In this document: positions 44,829-53,741 of the stretch, piece after piece
Numbering within the stretch: the first letter of the stretch is position 1
How the letters are laid out: every line of letters starts with the position of its first letter
NCBI RefSeq assembly: GCF_002968015.1
Contig: NZ_PUIP01000012.1
Span: 1 to 64,000, forward strand
DNA: 64,000 bases
Origin: Massilia phosphatilytica
Lineage (GTDB): Bacteria; Pseudomonadota; Gammaproteobacteria; Burkholderiales; Burkholderiaceae_D
Direction: 5' to 3'
Notes under the pieces: model-generated
Seen by the model: the letters and a program-made list of their open reading frames with translations, nothing else
What the model was told of the DNA's origin: nothing
Database searches by the model: none
Made by a program: the position numbers and the translations under genes

Positions 44829-45872
44829 ATGAGCAAAACGTACTCCCTCTCCGACTTCGATTTCGACCTGCCGCCCGAGCGCATCGCCCAGGTGCCGCTG
44901 CCCGACCGCAGCGCGTCGCGCCTGCTCCAACTGGACGGCGACCGCATCACCGACCGCCATTTCGCCGATATCGTCGGGCAGCTCCAGGCCGGCGATACGC
45001 TCGTGATGAACAACACCCGGGTGCTGAAGGCGCGCTTCTTCGGCCAGAAGGACACCGGCGGCCAGGTCGAGGTGCTCGTCGAGCGCGTGCTCGACCCGCG
45101 CACGGTGCTCGCGCAAGTGCGCGCGTCGAAGTCGCCGAAGCCCGGCTCGCGCATCCGCCTGGCAGATGCGTTCGTGGTCGGCGTCGGCGAGCGCGCGGGT
45201 GAATTCTTCACCTTGCACTTCGACGGCGACGTGTTCGAACTGATCGAGGCCCACGGCCGCCTGCCGCTCCCGCCGTACATCGAGCACGATGCGGACGATT
45301 TCGACGAGCAGCGTTACCAGACCGTCTATTCGAAAGAACCGGGCGCCGTTGCCGCGCCGACCGCCGGCCTGCACTTCGACCAGGCGCTGCTCGACAAGGT
45401 CGCCGCGAAAGGCGTGCGCATCGCGTACGTCACGCTGCACGTGGGCGCCGGCACGTTCCAGCCCGTGCGCGTGGAGAATCTCGCCGAGCACAAGATGCAC
45501 AGCGAGTGGTACACGATCCCGCAAGAGACCGTCGATGCCGTCCGCGCCGCGCGCGAAGCCGGACGCGATGTCGTCGCCGTCGGCACGACGTCACTGCGCG
45601 CGCTGGAATCGGCGTCGCAGTCGGGCGCACTCGTCGCCGGCAGCGGCGACACCAACCTGTTCATCACGCCGGGCTACCTGTTCAAGACGGTCACCCGCCT
45701 GATCACGAACTTCCACCTGCCCAAGTCGACGCTGATGATGCTTGTCTCGGCCTTTGCCGGCTACGACGAAATCCGCGCGGCGTACGCGCACGCGATCGCC
45801 AGCGAATACCGCTTCTTCAGCTATGGCGACGCGATGCTGCTCACCACGCACTCACGCGCCACCAGGAATTGA
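44829..45872 (+). CDS. queA: tRNA preQ1(34) S-adenosylmethionine ribosyltransferase-isomerase
   Basis: A 347-residue enzyme that transfers the ribosyl part of SAM to preQ1 in tRNA, giving epoxyqueuosine. Family blocks include DFDFDLPPERIAQVPLPDRSASRLL, VMNNTRVLKARFFG, PTAGLHFD, YVTLHVGAGTFQPVRVE and NFHLPKSTLMMLVSAF. Only 3 bases separate it from tgt, giving the usual queA-tgt-yajC-secDF order. A TAAAAT box lies at 44764, but no clear -35 was found. Confidence 0.96.
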   Translation: MSKTYSLSDFDFDLPPERIAQVPLPDRSASRLLQLDGDRITDRHFADIVGQLQAGDTLVMNNTRVLKARFFGQKDTGGQVEVLVERVLDPRTVLAQVRASKSPKPGSRIRLADAFVVGVGERAGEFFTLHFDGDVFELIEAHGRLPLPPYIEHDADDFDEQRYQTVYSKEPGAVAAPTAGLHFDQALLDKVAAKGVRIAYVTLHVGAGTFQPVRVENLAEHKMHSEWYTIPQETVDAVRAAREAGRDVVAVGTTSLRALESASQSGALVAGSGDTNLFITPGYLFKTVTRLITNFHLPKSTLMMLVSAFAGYDEIRAAYAHAIASEYRFFSYGDAMLLTTHSRATRN

Positions 45873-45875
45873 ACC

Positions 45876-47015
45876 ATGCTCGAATTTACCCTTCTTAAAA
45901 AAGACACGAGCGGCCTGTCGCACGCCCGCCGCGGCCGCCTGAAACTGAACCACGGCACCATCGAGACGCCGATCTTCATGCCTGTCGGGACCTATGGCTC
46001 CGTCAAGGCGATGGCGCCGAACGAGCTGAAGGAAGTGGGCTCGCAGATCATCCTCGGCAACACGTTCCACCTGTGGCTGCGCCCGGGCACGGACGTCATG
46101 GACAAGTTCGGCGGCCTGCACGGCTTCATGGGCTGGGACAAGCCGATCCTCACGGACTCCGGCGGCTTCCAGGTGTTTTCGCTGGGCGCGATGCGCAAGA
46201 TCACGGAAGAGGGCGTGAAGTTCGCGTCGCCCATCGACGGCTCGCGCCTGTTCCTGTCGCCGGAAATCTCGATGCAGATCCAGCGTTCGCTGAACTCGGA
46301 CATCGTGATGCAGTTCGACGAGTGCACGCCCTACGAGATCGATGGCCGTCCCGCGACAGCCGAGGAAGCGGCCAAGTCGATGCGCATGTCGCTGCGCTGG
46401 GCCCAGCGCTCGATGAACGAATTTAACAAGGGCGAGAACCCGAACGCGCTGTTCGGCATCGTCCAGGGCGGCATGTACGAGCGCCTGCGCGACGAATCGC
46501 TCGCGGGCCTGGAAGAGATCGACTTCCCGGGCGTGGCCATCGGCGGCCTGTCGGTGGGCGAGCCGAAGGAGGACATGCTGCGCGTGCTGCAACACGTCGG
46601 TCCGCGCCTGCCGGAAAACAAGCCGCACTACCTGATGGGCGTCGGCACGCCGGAAGATCTCGTGGAAGGCGTGGCGAACGGCGTCGACATGTTCGACTGC
46701 GTGATGCCGACCCGGAACGCGCGCAACGGCTGGCTGTTCACCCGTTTCGGCGACCTCAAGATCAAGAACGCCCGCTACAAGGACGACCAGTCGCCGCTGG
46801 ACGAATCGTGCTCGTGCTACTGCTGCAAGAATTTCTCGCGCGCCTACCTGCACCACCTGCACCGCTCCAAGGAGATCCTCGGCGCGCGGCTGAATACCAT
46901 CCACAACCTGCATTACTACCTGAACCTCATGCAGGAGATCCGCGACGCCATCGATGCGGATCGGTTCCACGAGTTCCGCCTGAAGTTCAACGCGGACCGC
47001 GCCCGCGGCGTGTGA
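45876..47015 (+). CDS. tgt: tRNA-guanine transglycosylase
   Basis: A 379-residue enzyme that exchanges G34 for preQ1 in tRNAs with GUN anticodons. The substrate site DSGGFQVFSLG and nucleophile region FDCVMPTRNARNG are present. The zinc site CSCYCCKNFSRAYLHHL holds the C-x-C-x2-C...H ligands. It is coupled to queA. A stem-loop directly follows its stop. Confidence 0.96.
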   Translation: MLEFTLLKKDTSGLSHARRGRLKLNHGTIETPIFMPVGTYGSVKAMAPNELKEVGSQIILGNTFHLWLRPGTDVMDKFGGLHGFMGWDKPILTDSGGFQVFSLGAMRKITEEGVKFASPIDGSRLFLSPEISMQIQRSLNSDIVMQFDECTPYEIDGRPATAEEAAKSMRMSLRWAQRSMNEFNKGENPNALFGIVQGGMYERLRDESLAGLEEIDFPGVAIGGLSVGEPKEDMLRVLQHVGPRLPENKPHYLMGVGTPEDLVEGVANGVDMFDCVMPTRNARNGWLFTRFGDLKIKNARYKDDQSPLDESCSCYCCKNFSRAYLHHLHRSKEILGARLNTIHNLHYYLNLMQEIRDAIDADRFHEFRLKFNADRARGV

Positions 47016-47020
47016 TCGCT

Positions 47021-47052
47021 TGATGGGCGGGTCCGCCCATCAAATTAATTTT
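47021..47052 (+). terminator. stem-loop after tgt
   Basis: TGATGGGCGG-GT-CCGCCCATCA forms a perfect 10-bp stem followed by AAATTAATTTT. The T run is short, so termination may be partial and let some transcripts enter yajC. Confidence 0.55.
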
Positions 47053-47170
47053 CCGATAACGTCTTGCATTCCAGCATGCCAGTTCCCACATGGCGGGAAA
47101 GTGGCTGTTGACAGTTTGCCGGTGCTAGAATACAGCGCTTGTTTTTTCATCTTATACAATCGGAGTCCTT

Positions 47171-47503
47171 GTGTTCATTTCCAACGCTTACGCGCAAACC
47201 GCCGGTGCAGCCGATCCGGGTCTGATGGGTAACCTCACCACGTTCGCCCCGCTGATCCTGATGTTCGTGGTCATGTACTTCCTCATGATCCGTCCGCAGC
47301 AGAAGCGCCAGAAAGAACTGAAAACCATGATGGACGCGCTGGCCAAGGGCGACGAAGTCATCACCGTCGGCGGCATGCTGGGCCGTGTGATCAAGGTCAC
47401 CGACACGTACGTGACCGTCGAAGTGGCGGCCGGTACCGAAGTGGTCGTGCAGAAGAACGCCGTGACCGCGCTGCTGCCGAAGGGCACGCTGAAGTCCCTG
47501 TAA
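47171..47503 (+). CDS. yajC: preprotein translocase subunit YajC
   Basis: A 110-residue membrane protein of the SecDF-YajC complex. One hydrophobic helix (residues about 24-44, APLILMFVVMYFLM) is followed by IRPQQKRQKELKTMMDALAKGDEVITVGG, the family signature. The start codon is GTG with CGGAG 6 bases upstream. TTGACA at 47108 and TAGAAT at 47126 are promoter-like but only 12 bases apart, so the real -10 may be a weaker box. Confidence 0.94.
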   Translation: MFISNAYAQTAGAADPGLMGNLTTFAPLILMFVVMYFLMIRPQQKRQKELKTMMDALAKGDEVITVGGMLGRVIKVTDTYVTVEVAAGTEVVVQKNAVTALLPKGTLKSL

Positions 47504-47560
47504 TCCGGCCGCGCGGCCCGCGCGCCGCGTTTCCCGCCCGCTCCTGAACGCTGGAACATC

Positions 47561-49447
47561 ATGAATCGTTACCCCATCTGGAAATACATACTGATCCTTG
47601 TGGCAGTGCTGATTGGCCTGCTGTACACGGCGCCCAACTATTTCGTCGATTCGCCGGCCCTGCAGGTGACGACCTCCAAGGCGACCGTCAAGGTCAACAG
47701 CGACACGGCCACCCGGGTTGCCGAAGCGCTCAAGCGTGACGGTATTCCTGTCGAGGCCGTGGCCCTGGAAGGTTCGGGCGACAGAAGTACCGTGCGTGCG
47801 CGTTTCGCGACCCCCGATATCCAGTTCAAGGCCAAGACCGCGCTGGAGCGCGACCTGAACCGCGACCCGGCCGACCCCGACTACATCGTCACCGTCAACC
47901 TGGTCAAGAACACGCCGGCCTGGATGCAGGCCCTGAACGCCAAGCCGCTGAACCTGGGCCTCGACCTGCGCGGCGGCGTGCACTTCCTGCTGCAGGTGGA
48001 TGCGAAGGCCGTGCAGGAAACCCGCGTCAAGGGCGTCCTGTCCAGCGTTCGCAGCGAGCTGCGCGACAAGAGCATCCGTCACGCCGGCATCGACCGCGTC
48101 GGCAACAACGTCGAGATCAAGTTCCGCGACGAAGCCACCCGTACGCAGGCGCGCAATGTGCTGGCCCAGAACGCCGACCTGGCGTTCTCGGACGCCGCCG
48201 ACGGCACCGACCTGAAGCTGATCGTCACCTTGAAGCCGGCTGCCTTGCAGCGCGTGGTGGAAGAGGGCGTCAAGCAGAACATCAGCGCACTGAGCAAGCG
48301 TATCAACGAACTGAACGTGAGCGAGCCCGTGATCCAGCAACAGGGCCGCGACCGCATCGTCGTCCAGCTGCCGGGCGTGCAGGACGTCGCCCACGCGAAG
48401 GACATCATCGGCCGCACCGCCACGCTGGAATTCCGCGTGACCGACGATACCGTCACCCCGGGCACCGAGCTGTCCGCCGCGATTCCGCTGAACTCGGAAC
48501 TGTTCACCGAAGGCGCCGGCGCGCCGGCCGTCGTGTCGAAGGACGTCGTCGTGACCGGTGAATCGGTCGTCAACGCCGTCGCCGGCTTTGACCAGAACCA
48601 GCGTCCGGCCGTGAACATCGAGCTGAACGCCGAAGGCGGCCGCAAGATGCGCGCCATGACGCGCGAGCGCGTCGGCAAGCGCATGGCCACGCTGCTGAAG
48701 GAAAAAGGCAAGTACAACGTGCTGCAGGTCGCAACCATCCAGAGCGAATTCGGTGCGAACTTCCAGACCACCGGCATGGCCAGCCCGCAGGCCGCCGCCG
48801 AGCTGGCGCTGCTGCTGCGCTCCGGTGCACTGTCTGCCCCGATGGAATTCGTCGAGGAACGCGTCGTCGGCCCGCAGCTGGGCGCCGAGAACATCGCCAA
48901 GGGCCTGCACTCCACGCTGTGGGGCTTCGTGGCGATCGCGATCTTCATGATCATCTACTACCAGCTGTTCGGCTTCTTCAGCGTCGTGGCGCTGGCCTGC
49001 AACCTGTTGTTCCTGCTGGCCCTGCTGTCGATGCTGGGCGCGACCCTGACCCTGCCGGGTATCGCGGCAATCGCGCTGGCGCTGGGTATGGCAATCGACG
49101 CCAACGTGCTGATCAACGAACGCATCCGCGAGGAGCTGCGGGCGGGTAACACGCCGCAGGCGGCGATCTCGGCCGGCTTCAGCCATGCGTGGGCGACCAT
49201 TCTCGACTCGAACGTGACGACCCTCATCGTCGGCCTGGCGCTGCTGGTGTTCGGTTCGGGCCCCGTGCGCGGCTTCGCCGTCGTTCACTGCCTGGGCATC
49301 CTGACGTCGATGTTCTCGGCCGTGTTCCTGTCGCGCGGCGTCGTGAACCTGTGGTACGGCCGCAAGAAGAAGCTTGGCAAGATCGCCATCGGCACCGTGT
49401 GGAATGCGGACGCCGCCGCGGCCAAGGCGGCCGTCAAGAAAGGATAA
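47561..49447 (+). CDS. secD: protein translocase subunit SecD
   Basis: A 628-residue inner-membrane RND-type subunit that uses the proton gradient to complete protein export. It has an N-terminal helix, the periplasmic P1 region with LDLRGGVHFLLQVD (near residue 130), and a C-terminal six-helix domain ending with AIDANVLINERIREELRAG and SNVTTLIVGLALLVFGSGPVRGFA. It is 12 bases upstream of secF. Confidence 0.96.
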   Translation: MNRYPIWKYILILVAVLIGLLYTAPNYFVDSPALQVTTSKATVKVNSDTATRVAEALKRDGIPVEAVALEGSGDRSTVRARFATPDIQFKAKTALERDLNRDPADPDYIVTVNLVKNTPAWMQALNAKPLNLGLDLRGGVHFLLQVDAKAVQETRVKGVLSSVRSELRDKSIRHAGIDRVGNNVEIKFRDEATRTQARNVLAQNADLAFSDAADGTDLKLIVTLKPAALQRVVEEGVKQNISALSKRINELNVSEPVIQQQGRDRIVVQLPGVQDVAHAKDIIGRTATLEFRVTDDTVTPGTELSAAIPLNSELFTEGAGAPAVVSKDVVVTGESVVNAVAGFDQNQRPAVNIELNAEGGRKMRAMTRERVGKRMATLLKEKGKYNVLQVATIQSEFGANFQTTGMASPQAAAELALLLRSGALSAPMEFVEERVVGPQLGAENIAKGLHSTLWGFVAIAIFMIIYYQLFGFFSVVALACNLLFLLALLSMLGATLTLPGIAAIALALGMAIDANVLINERIREELRAGNTPQAAISAGFSHAWATILDSNVTTLIVGLALLVFGSGPVRGFAVVHCLGILTSMFSAVFLSRGVVNLWYGRKKKLGKIAIGTVWNADAAAAKAAVKKG

Positions 49448-49459
49448 CCGGGGTAGAAC

Positions 49460-50482
49460 ATGGAATTTTTCAAGATTAAACGGGACATCCCGTTCATGCG
49501 CCACGCGTTGATCTTCAACGTGATCTCGGCGCTGACCTTCGTCGCCGCGGTATTCTTCCTGGTGACCAAGCACCTGCACTTCTCGGTCGAGTTCACGGGC
49601 GGTACCGTGATGGAGCTGCGCTACCCGCATGCGGCCGACCAGGAAAAGATCCGCCACACGCTGGAAAAGCTGGGCTACGAGCAGCCGGAAGTGTCCACGT
49701 TCGGCACCGCGCAGGACATCATGATGCGCCTGCCGATCCGCCAGGGCGTGCCGGGTTCGGGCACGTCGGCCACCGTGTTCAACGCGCTGTGCGCGGCGGA
49801 AGCGGGCGCGCCGAAGCAGGTCCAGATCACCACCGACAAGGGCGAGAACATCGCCCGCACCAGCTGCGTCAACGCGGCGGGCGCGGAAGTGTTGAGCCAG
49901 CAGCGCGTCGAATTCGTCGGCCCGCAGGTCGGCGACGAGCTGGCGCAGAACGGCCTGAACGCCCTGATCATGGTCGTCGTGGGCGTGATGATCTACCTGG
50001 CGGTCCGTTTCGAATGGAAATTCGCGGTCGCCGCGATCGTCGCCAACCTGCACGACGTCGTCATCATCCTGGGCTTCTTCGCCTTCTTCCAGTGGGAATT
50101 CTCGCTGACCGTGCTGGCCGCCGTGCTGGCCGTGCTGGGTTACTCCGTGAACGAATCGGTCGTGATCTTCGACCGGATCCGCGAGACCTTCCGCAAGGAG
50201 CGCAAGTTGTCCGTGACCCAAGTCATCGACCACGCGATCACGAGCACGATCTCGCGTACGATCATCACCCACGGCTGTACCGAGATGATGGTCCTGTCGA
50301 TGCTGTTCTTCGGCGGCCAGACCTTGCACTACTTCGCGGTCGCGCTGACCATCGGCATTTTGTTCGGCATTTACTCGTCCGTGTTCGTGGCGGCCGCCAT
50401 CGCCATGTGGCTGGGCGTCAAGCGCGAAGACCTGATCAAGCCGATCAAGGCCAAGGACGAAACGGATGGCGCGGTGGTGTAA
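49460..50482 (+). CDS. secF: protein translocase subunit SecF
   Basis: A 340-residue inner-membrane partner of SecD. It has the periplasmic motif VEFTGGTVMELRYP and six helices including YSVNESVVIFDRIRE and SRTIITHGCTEMMVLSMLFFGG. The middle of the periplasmic domain (residues about 95-150) is longer and more variable than in E. coli. It is the last gene of the sec operon, closed by a terminator at 50508. Confidence 0.95.
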   Translation: MEFFKIKRDIPFMRHALIFNVISALTFVAAVFFLVTKHLHFSVEFTGGTVMELRYPHAADQEKIRHTLEKLGYEQPEVSTFGTAQDIMMRLPIRQGVPGSGTSATVFNALCAAEAGAPKQVQITTDKGENIARTSCVNAAGAEVLSQQRVEFVGPQVGDELAQNGLNALIMVVVGVMIYLAVRFEWKFAVAAIVANLHDVVIILGFFAFFQWEFSLTVLAAVLAVLGYSVNESVVIFDRIRETFRKERKLSVTQVIDHAITSTISRTIITHGCTEMMVLSMLFFGGQTLHYFAVALTIGILFGIYSSVFVAAAIAMWLGVKREDLIKPIKAKDETDGAVV

Positions 50483-50507
50483 GTACGCGTAAAATCGAAC
50501 GCAAAGT

Positions 50508-50547
50508 AAAGCCGCCCGGCCTGGCCGTGGCGGCTTTCGTTTTTTTT
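50508..50547 (+). terminator. Rho-independent terminator of the sec operon
   Basis: AAAGCCGCC / GGCGGCTTT hairpin followed by CG and eight T. Confidence 0.88.
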
Positions 50548-50553
50548 GTTTTG

Positions 50554-50667
50554 TGTGAAACAGCGCACAGAGCCCCGAGCCAAGGCGGCCTTAAGATGGA
50601 CTCGTCTCTTTCAGGACATCCCTAGTTTTGGACTTCACCCGCTCCCGCAAGGAGCGGGTTTTTTTTT
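50554..50667 (+). ncRNA. candidate small RNA A (paired with 51679)
   Basis: This segment shares a 44-base identical core (50592-50635) with 51716-51759. It also shares the upstream motif TGTGA-N2-CAGCGCACAGAG and a terminator (CCCGCTCC / GGAGCGGG plus nine T). It has no open frame of note. The core carries three GGA triplets (50598, 50614, 50630) and one lies in the terminator stem, the type of spacing seen in CsrA/RsmA-binding RNAs. The transcript start is estimated from the conserved 5' edge. Confidence 0.55.
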
Positions 50668-50668
50668 A

Positions 50669-50952
50669 TCAGGCCGGCGGCAGTGGAATCCCCTCTGCGC
50701 GCGCCAACCGCTCCAGCGCCGCCTCGAGGATCATGCGGGCCTGGCCGCTTCGATCATCGGGATCGCGTGTTCGCCGCCGCCCAGCGACCGCAATTCGTCC
50801 GTGGCGAGGTGGGCCAGCTGGCCGATGGGGTGGCCGCGGTCGACCAGCCGTTTCAGCAGGCCGAGGCGTTGCACCTGGTCCGCCGTGTACAGGCGCGTTC
50901 GTTGTGCCTCTACATTTTCGTCAGCGACACCGCTGTCTGGGCGATTCGTCAT
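50669..50952 (-). pseudogene. MerR family regulator remnant
   Basis: The frame starting at 50952 (MTNRPDSGVADENVEA) joins directly to RTRLYTADQVQRLGLLKRLV and GHPIGQLAHLATDELRSLGG, which is the second half of a MerR HTH of the CarH/LitR type. The first HTH helices are missing. The frame stops at 50731. A shifted frame continues as RMILEAALERLARAEGIPLP to a stop at 50669. The C-terminal cobalamin-type domain is absent. Deletions plus a frameshift indicate a dead gene lying between two small-RNA-like copies. Confidence 0.6.
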
Positions 50953-51018
50953 GTTGGATCGGCTCTTTGTGCCGCCTGCGGGCGACGCTTTTTTGTCCCG
51001 CTTTGTTAAACTTGGGAA

Positions 51019-51648
51019 ATGAAAACTTTCCCTATCTCTTTGACAAAACGGTTCGCAGCGGTGCTGCCGATGTTGGCATTGTCCGGCTGCCTGGTGACGC
51101 CGACCGTCCAGTTCGAGAAAGTCTACTTGTGTAAAGCAGAGCCGGGGTCGGCCTGGAAAGGAGAGGGAACGAATGTCGTCCTCGACCGGGACGGCGTGCG
51201 GTACCGGTTCCAGGTTGTGGAGGGTCAACAGCCCGACGAAAACTTTTACTGGGTGCAGTTGAATGTAGATTCCGAATACGGCACCAAGGTCGACGGCAAA
51301 TATGTGCCGTCCAAAAACCGGCTGCCGATGATTTATGACCCCACGGATGCCTGGATCGAAGTCAACGGCAAGCGCACGGCGGCGGTTCCGAAACTGTGGG
51401 CGGGGTCGGGCGGACCCAGCGCGTCCCGCCGGGGACTGGAACTGCCCGTGCCCGCGAACGTGAATCCGCCCAGCGACAAGGTCTACAACGATGTGTTCAT
51501 CGGCTTCCCCATCCGGGCGCCGTGGTCCCGCGAGAAGTACCGGTTCAATCCGGGCTCGATCATGATCGATGGTGTGAAAACGCCTTTGCCCGTGTTCGAA
51601 TCCTGTTTTTCCCCGATCAGGACCGGCTGGGACTACGTCCGCTGCTGA
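51019..51648 (+). CDS. hypothetical lipoprotein, 209 aa
   Basis: I do not recognise this protein. It has a lipoprotein signal (lipobox LALSGC, Cys near residue 24) and a mature part without repeats or known motifs. The mature part contains several W/Y/F-rich beta-like segments (DENFYWVQLNV, PTDAWIEVNGK, GWDYVRC). Location in the envelope is predicted. It lies between the two candidate small RNAs. Confidence 0.65.
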   Translation: MKTFPISLTKRFAAVLPMLALSGCLVTPTVQFEKVYLCKAEPGSAWKGEGTNVVLDRDGVRYRFQVVEGQQPDENFYWVQLNVDSEYGTKVDGKYVPSKNRLPMIYDPTDAWIEVNGKRTAAVPKLWAGSGGPSASRRGLELPVPANVNPPSDKVYNDVFIGFPIRAPWSREKYRFNPGSIMIDGVKTPLPVFESCFSPIRTGWDYVRC

Positions 51649-51678
51649 ATGCACGAATTAGTCAAAATATTTAACAAA

Positions 51679-51790
51679 TGTGAGTCAGCGCACAGAGTGC
51701 ATGGGCCATGGGAACTAAGATGGACTCGTCTCTTTCAGGACATCCCTAGTTTTGGACTTTGCCCGCTCCTCGGAGTGGGCATTTTTTTTT
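51679..51790 (+). ncRNA. candidate small RNA B (paired with 50554)
   Basis: Second copy of the RNA-like unit: 5' motif TGTGAGTCAGCGCACAGAG, the identical 44-base core at 51716-51759 and a terminator hairpin GCCCGCTC-CTCG-GAGTGGGC followed by T residues. The terminator arms differ from copy A but keep pairing (one G-T wobble). This points to selection on RNA structure. GGA triplets lie at 51711, 51722, 51738, 51754 and 51772. Confidence 0.55.
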
Positions 51791-51802
51791 CTGGATGCCA
51801 TG

Positions 51803-51839
51803 AAAAAAAACGTCGTCCGTGCTTGCGCAGGGACGACGT
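51803..51839 (-). terminator. Rho-independent terminator of the outer-membrane protein gene
   Basis: On the minus strand ACGTCGTCC / GGACGACGT forms a hairpin followed by eight T. It lies 39 bases past the stop at 51878. Confidence 0.87.
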
Positions 51840-51877
51840 CGGTGCAGCAGACCCGTTGCCGGGTCCGGGGAGGGGAA

Positions 51878-52396
51878 TCAGAAGCCGTATTTCAGGCCGA
51901 CGGTGTACACGTCCGCCTTGGCGCCGAACGCCTTGTCCTTGCCGTAGCGCTCGTACTCGGCGTTCAGGGCCAGGTTCTGGTTCAGCTTGTATTCGACGCC
52001 GACACCGCCGTACAGGCCCGTGTCGTAGTTGTTGACCTGGGTGCCCAGTGCGCTGCTGTACTTGCGCTCGTTGTACGACACGCCCAGCTTGCCGTAGCCG
52101 GTGAAGCGGTCGCCCAGCGGGACGTTGTACTTGCCGGCGACGTAGGTACCGGAACCTTTCACGTTACCGCCGGGGATGTCTTCCTTGTCGAAGTTCGTGT
52201 AGCCGGCTTCGACGCCCCAGTTCTGGTCAAATTCATAGCCGCCGTAGACCTTGGCGCTGGTCTTGTATTCGTCGGCCGACTTGTTGTTCGCGGTGGCGGC
52301 ACCGATGCCGACGTAGGCGTGCGGCGTGGTGGTCTGGGCTTGGGCGGCGCCGGCGACGGCGGAAGTGGCGATCAGTGCGAGCAGCAGTTTCTTCAT
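51878..52396 (-). CDS. small outer-membrane beta-barrel protein
   Basis: A 172-residue protein with signal peptide MKKLLLALIATSAVAGAAQA and eight-strand barrel character. Strands include HAYVGIGAAT, KVYGGYEFDQNWGVEAGYTNF, TYVAGKYNVPLG and GLYGGVGVEYKLNQNLALNAEYERY. It ends with YTVGLKYGF, the terminal aromatic signal for barrel assembly. It fits the OmpA-like/OMP_b-brl porin group without a peptidoglycan-binding domain. GGAG precedes the ATG. The 196-base upstream region to 52592 holds only its promoter area and a GCCGGCCGC hairpin without a T run. Confidence 0.82.
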   Translation of the reverse strand: MKKLLLALIATSAVAGAAQAQTTTPHAYVGIGAATANNKSADEYKTSAKVYGGYEFDQNWGVEAGYTNFDKEDIPGGNVKGSGTYVAGKYNVPLGDRFTGYGKLGVSYNERKYSSALGTQVNNYDTGLYGGVGVEYKLNQNLALNAEYERYGKDKAFGAKADVYTVGLKYGF

Positions 52397-52592
52397 GGTT
52401 CACTCCTTGGTGTTCTCGGGCTCGCGATTCGTCGTGAATCGCAATATGGCCAAGATAGCACCATGTTTCCCTAAGAGAAGTTCTTAAACGGTAAGGAATG
52501 TAACAAGATGAAAGTAACTGACTGAAAAGTCACATATGTACGAAATGATGCCGGCCGCATGAAGCGGCCGGTCTCGAAAAACGGAACGGGAA

Positions 52593-53429
52593 TCAGGCCA
52601 GGGCGGCCGTGAGGCTGTTCACTTCATCCTCCGATTCCTGGAGGATGGTTTTCAGCGTGCCTGCGCCGACGGCGAAGTCGATGGTGGCGCCTACCTGGAT
52701 GCCGGATACGCCGGGATCGCGTTCCAGCAGCGGCGATTCGACGGGCGCCAGGTCGTTCGCCAGCAGCAGCGTGTCACCGAGGGTTTCCGGCGGCAGGGCA
52801 CGCATGCCGTTCCACAGCGCTTCGATCGCGCCCATCACGGGGGCCGGCACGCCCAGCTTGAGCAGGACGCCGCGGCCGATGGCGGTTTCGCCATGCTCGA
52901 TCCACTCGTCGGCGCCGCCGTCCAGCAGGCCCGGAAACTCGGGCGCGCGCGACAGCAGATAGAAGCCGCCGACCTCGTGCACGATGCCGGCGAACATCGC
53001 CGTTTCCGGATCGACGAACGACACGCGCCGCGCGATCACCTGCGACAGCGCGGCCACGTGGGTCGAGTGCAGCCAGAGTTGGTCAGCCTTGGCGCGCAAT
53101 GCCGGGTCGTGGATTTCGCCCGCGAGCTGGCGCACGATGACAGCCGCCGCCAGCGCGCCCAGGGTGCGGAAGCCCACGCGCTGCACGGCCGCCTTGACGT
53201 TGGTGACGTCGTTGCCGAAGCGGTTATAGGCGGCCGAGTTGGCGATGGCGACGGTGCGCGCGGCCAGCAGCGGTTCCGTCTGCACGAGACGCGCCGCTTC
53301 GTCGATATGGCAATCCGGATCGGTCAGCGCGCGCTGCAGTTTCAGCGTCGCGTCGACGTGGGTGGGGAAGTGGAGGTCGCCGCGCCCGGCCTGCGCGGCA
53401 ATGCTCTTGAGGGCGTCGATTCTGTCCAT
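52593..53429 (-). CDS. HDOD domain-containing protein
   Basis: A 278-residue cytosolic protein with one HDOD domain (residues about 20-215): AARLVQTEPLLAARTVAIANSAAYNR, VKAAVQRVGFRTLGALAAAV and a degenerate HD-like IVHEVGG. HDOD proteins are signalling adaptors in motility, cell-cycle or DNA-damage control and usually lack phosphohydrolase activity. No output domain is attached. It is a single gene or follows the small gene at 53740 after 29 bases. Confidence 0.85.
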   Translation of the reverse strand: MDRIDALKSIAAQAGRGDLHFPTHVDATLKLQRALTDPDCHIDEAARLVQTEPLLAARTVAIANSAAYNRFGNDVTNVKAAVQRVGFRTLGALAAAVIVRQLAGEIHDPALRAKADQLWLHSTHVAALSQVIARRVSFVDPETAMFAGIVHEVGGFYLLSRAPEFPGLLDGGADEWIEHGETAIGRGVLLKLGVPAPVMGAIEALWNGMRALPPETLGDTLLLANDLAPVESPLLERDPGVSGIQVGATIDFAVGAGTLKTILQESEDEVNSLTAALA

Positions 53430-53458
53430 GGGAAAAAATTATACCCCCGTGGACTTCG

Positions 53459-53740
53459 TCAAGGCTCGCTGAAAATGGCGTCGCAGCCGTCTTTCGGTTC
53501 CTCGGTGTCCTGCAGTTCGTCGATGAGGCCGAGGTCGAATAATTCCTCGACCGCGTTCATGAAGCTGTTCAGGGTGGCGGCGCCGATCAGGCGGTAGATC
53601 TCGCCGTCATCGTTGCGCACGCCGATCACCATCGGTTCCTCGCGCACTTCGGCGGGAGATGCCACGTCCAGCAGCAGGTTGCCGATGATGTGCTTGTCGA
53701 AATGCGGCGGCTTTTTGCCTTCCAGTAGTGCTGTATTCAT
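53459..53740 (-). CDS. hypothetical protein, 93 aa, in marR operon
   Basis: A small acidic cytosolic protein, unrecognised. It begins MNTALLEGKKPPHFDKHIIG and contains EEPMVIGVRNDDGEIYRLIGAATLNSFMNAVEELFDLG, suggesting a compact alpha/beta fold. The start at 53740 has AAGGA 5 bases upstream and lies one base after the MarR stop codon, so translation is probably coupled to marR. Confidence 0.65.
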   Translation of the reverse strand: MNTALLEGKKPPHFDKHIIGNLLLDVASPAEVREEPMVIGVRNDDGEIYRLIGAATLNSFMNAVEELFDLGLIDELQDTEEPKDGCDAIFSEP

Positions 53741-53741
53741 A

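Noticed and set aside
47147..50329. 1060-codon leftward open frame opposite secD-secF
   Set aside because: It mirrors two certain genes, is rich in R/H/D/Q/V as expected for an antisense shadow in GC-rich DNA, and shows no family motif.
52549..52573. GCCGGCCGC hairpin downstream of the HDOD gene as a terminator
   Set aside because: The stem is strong but no T run follows on either strand.
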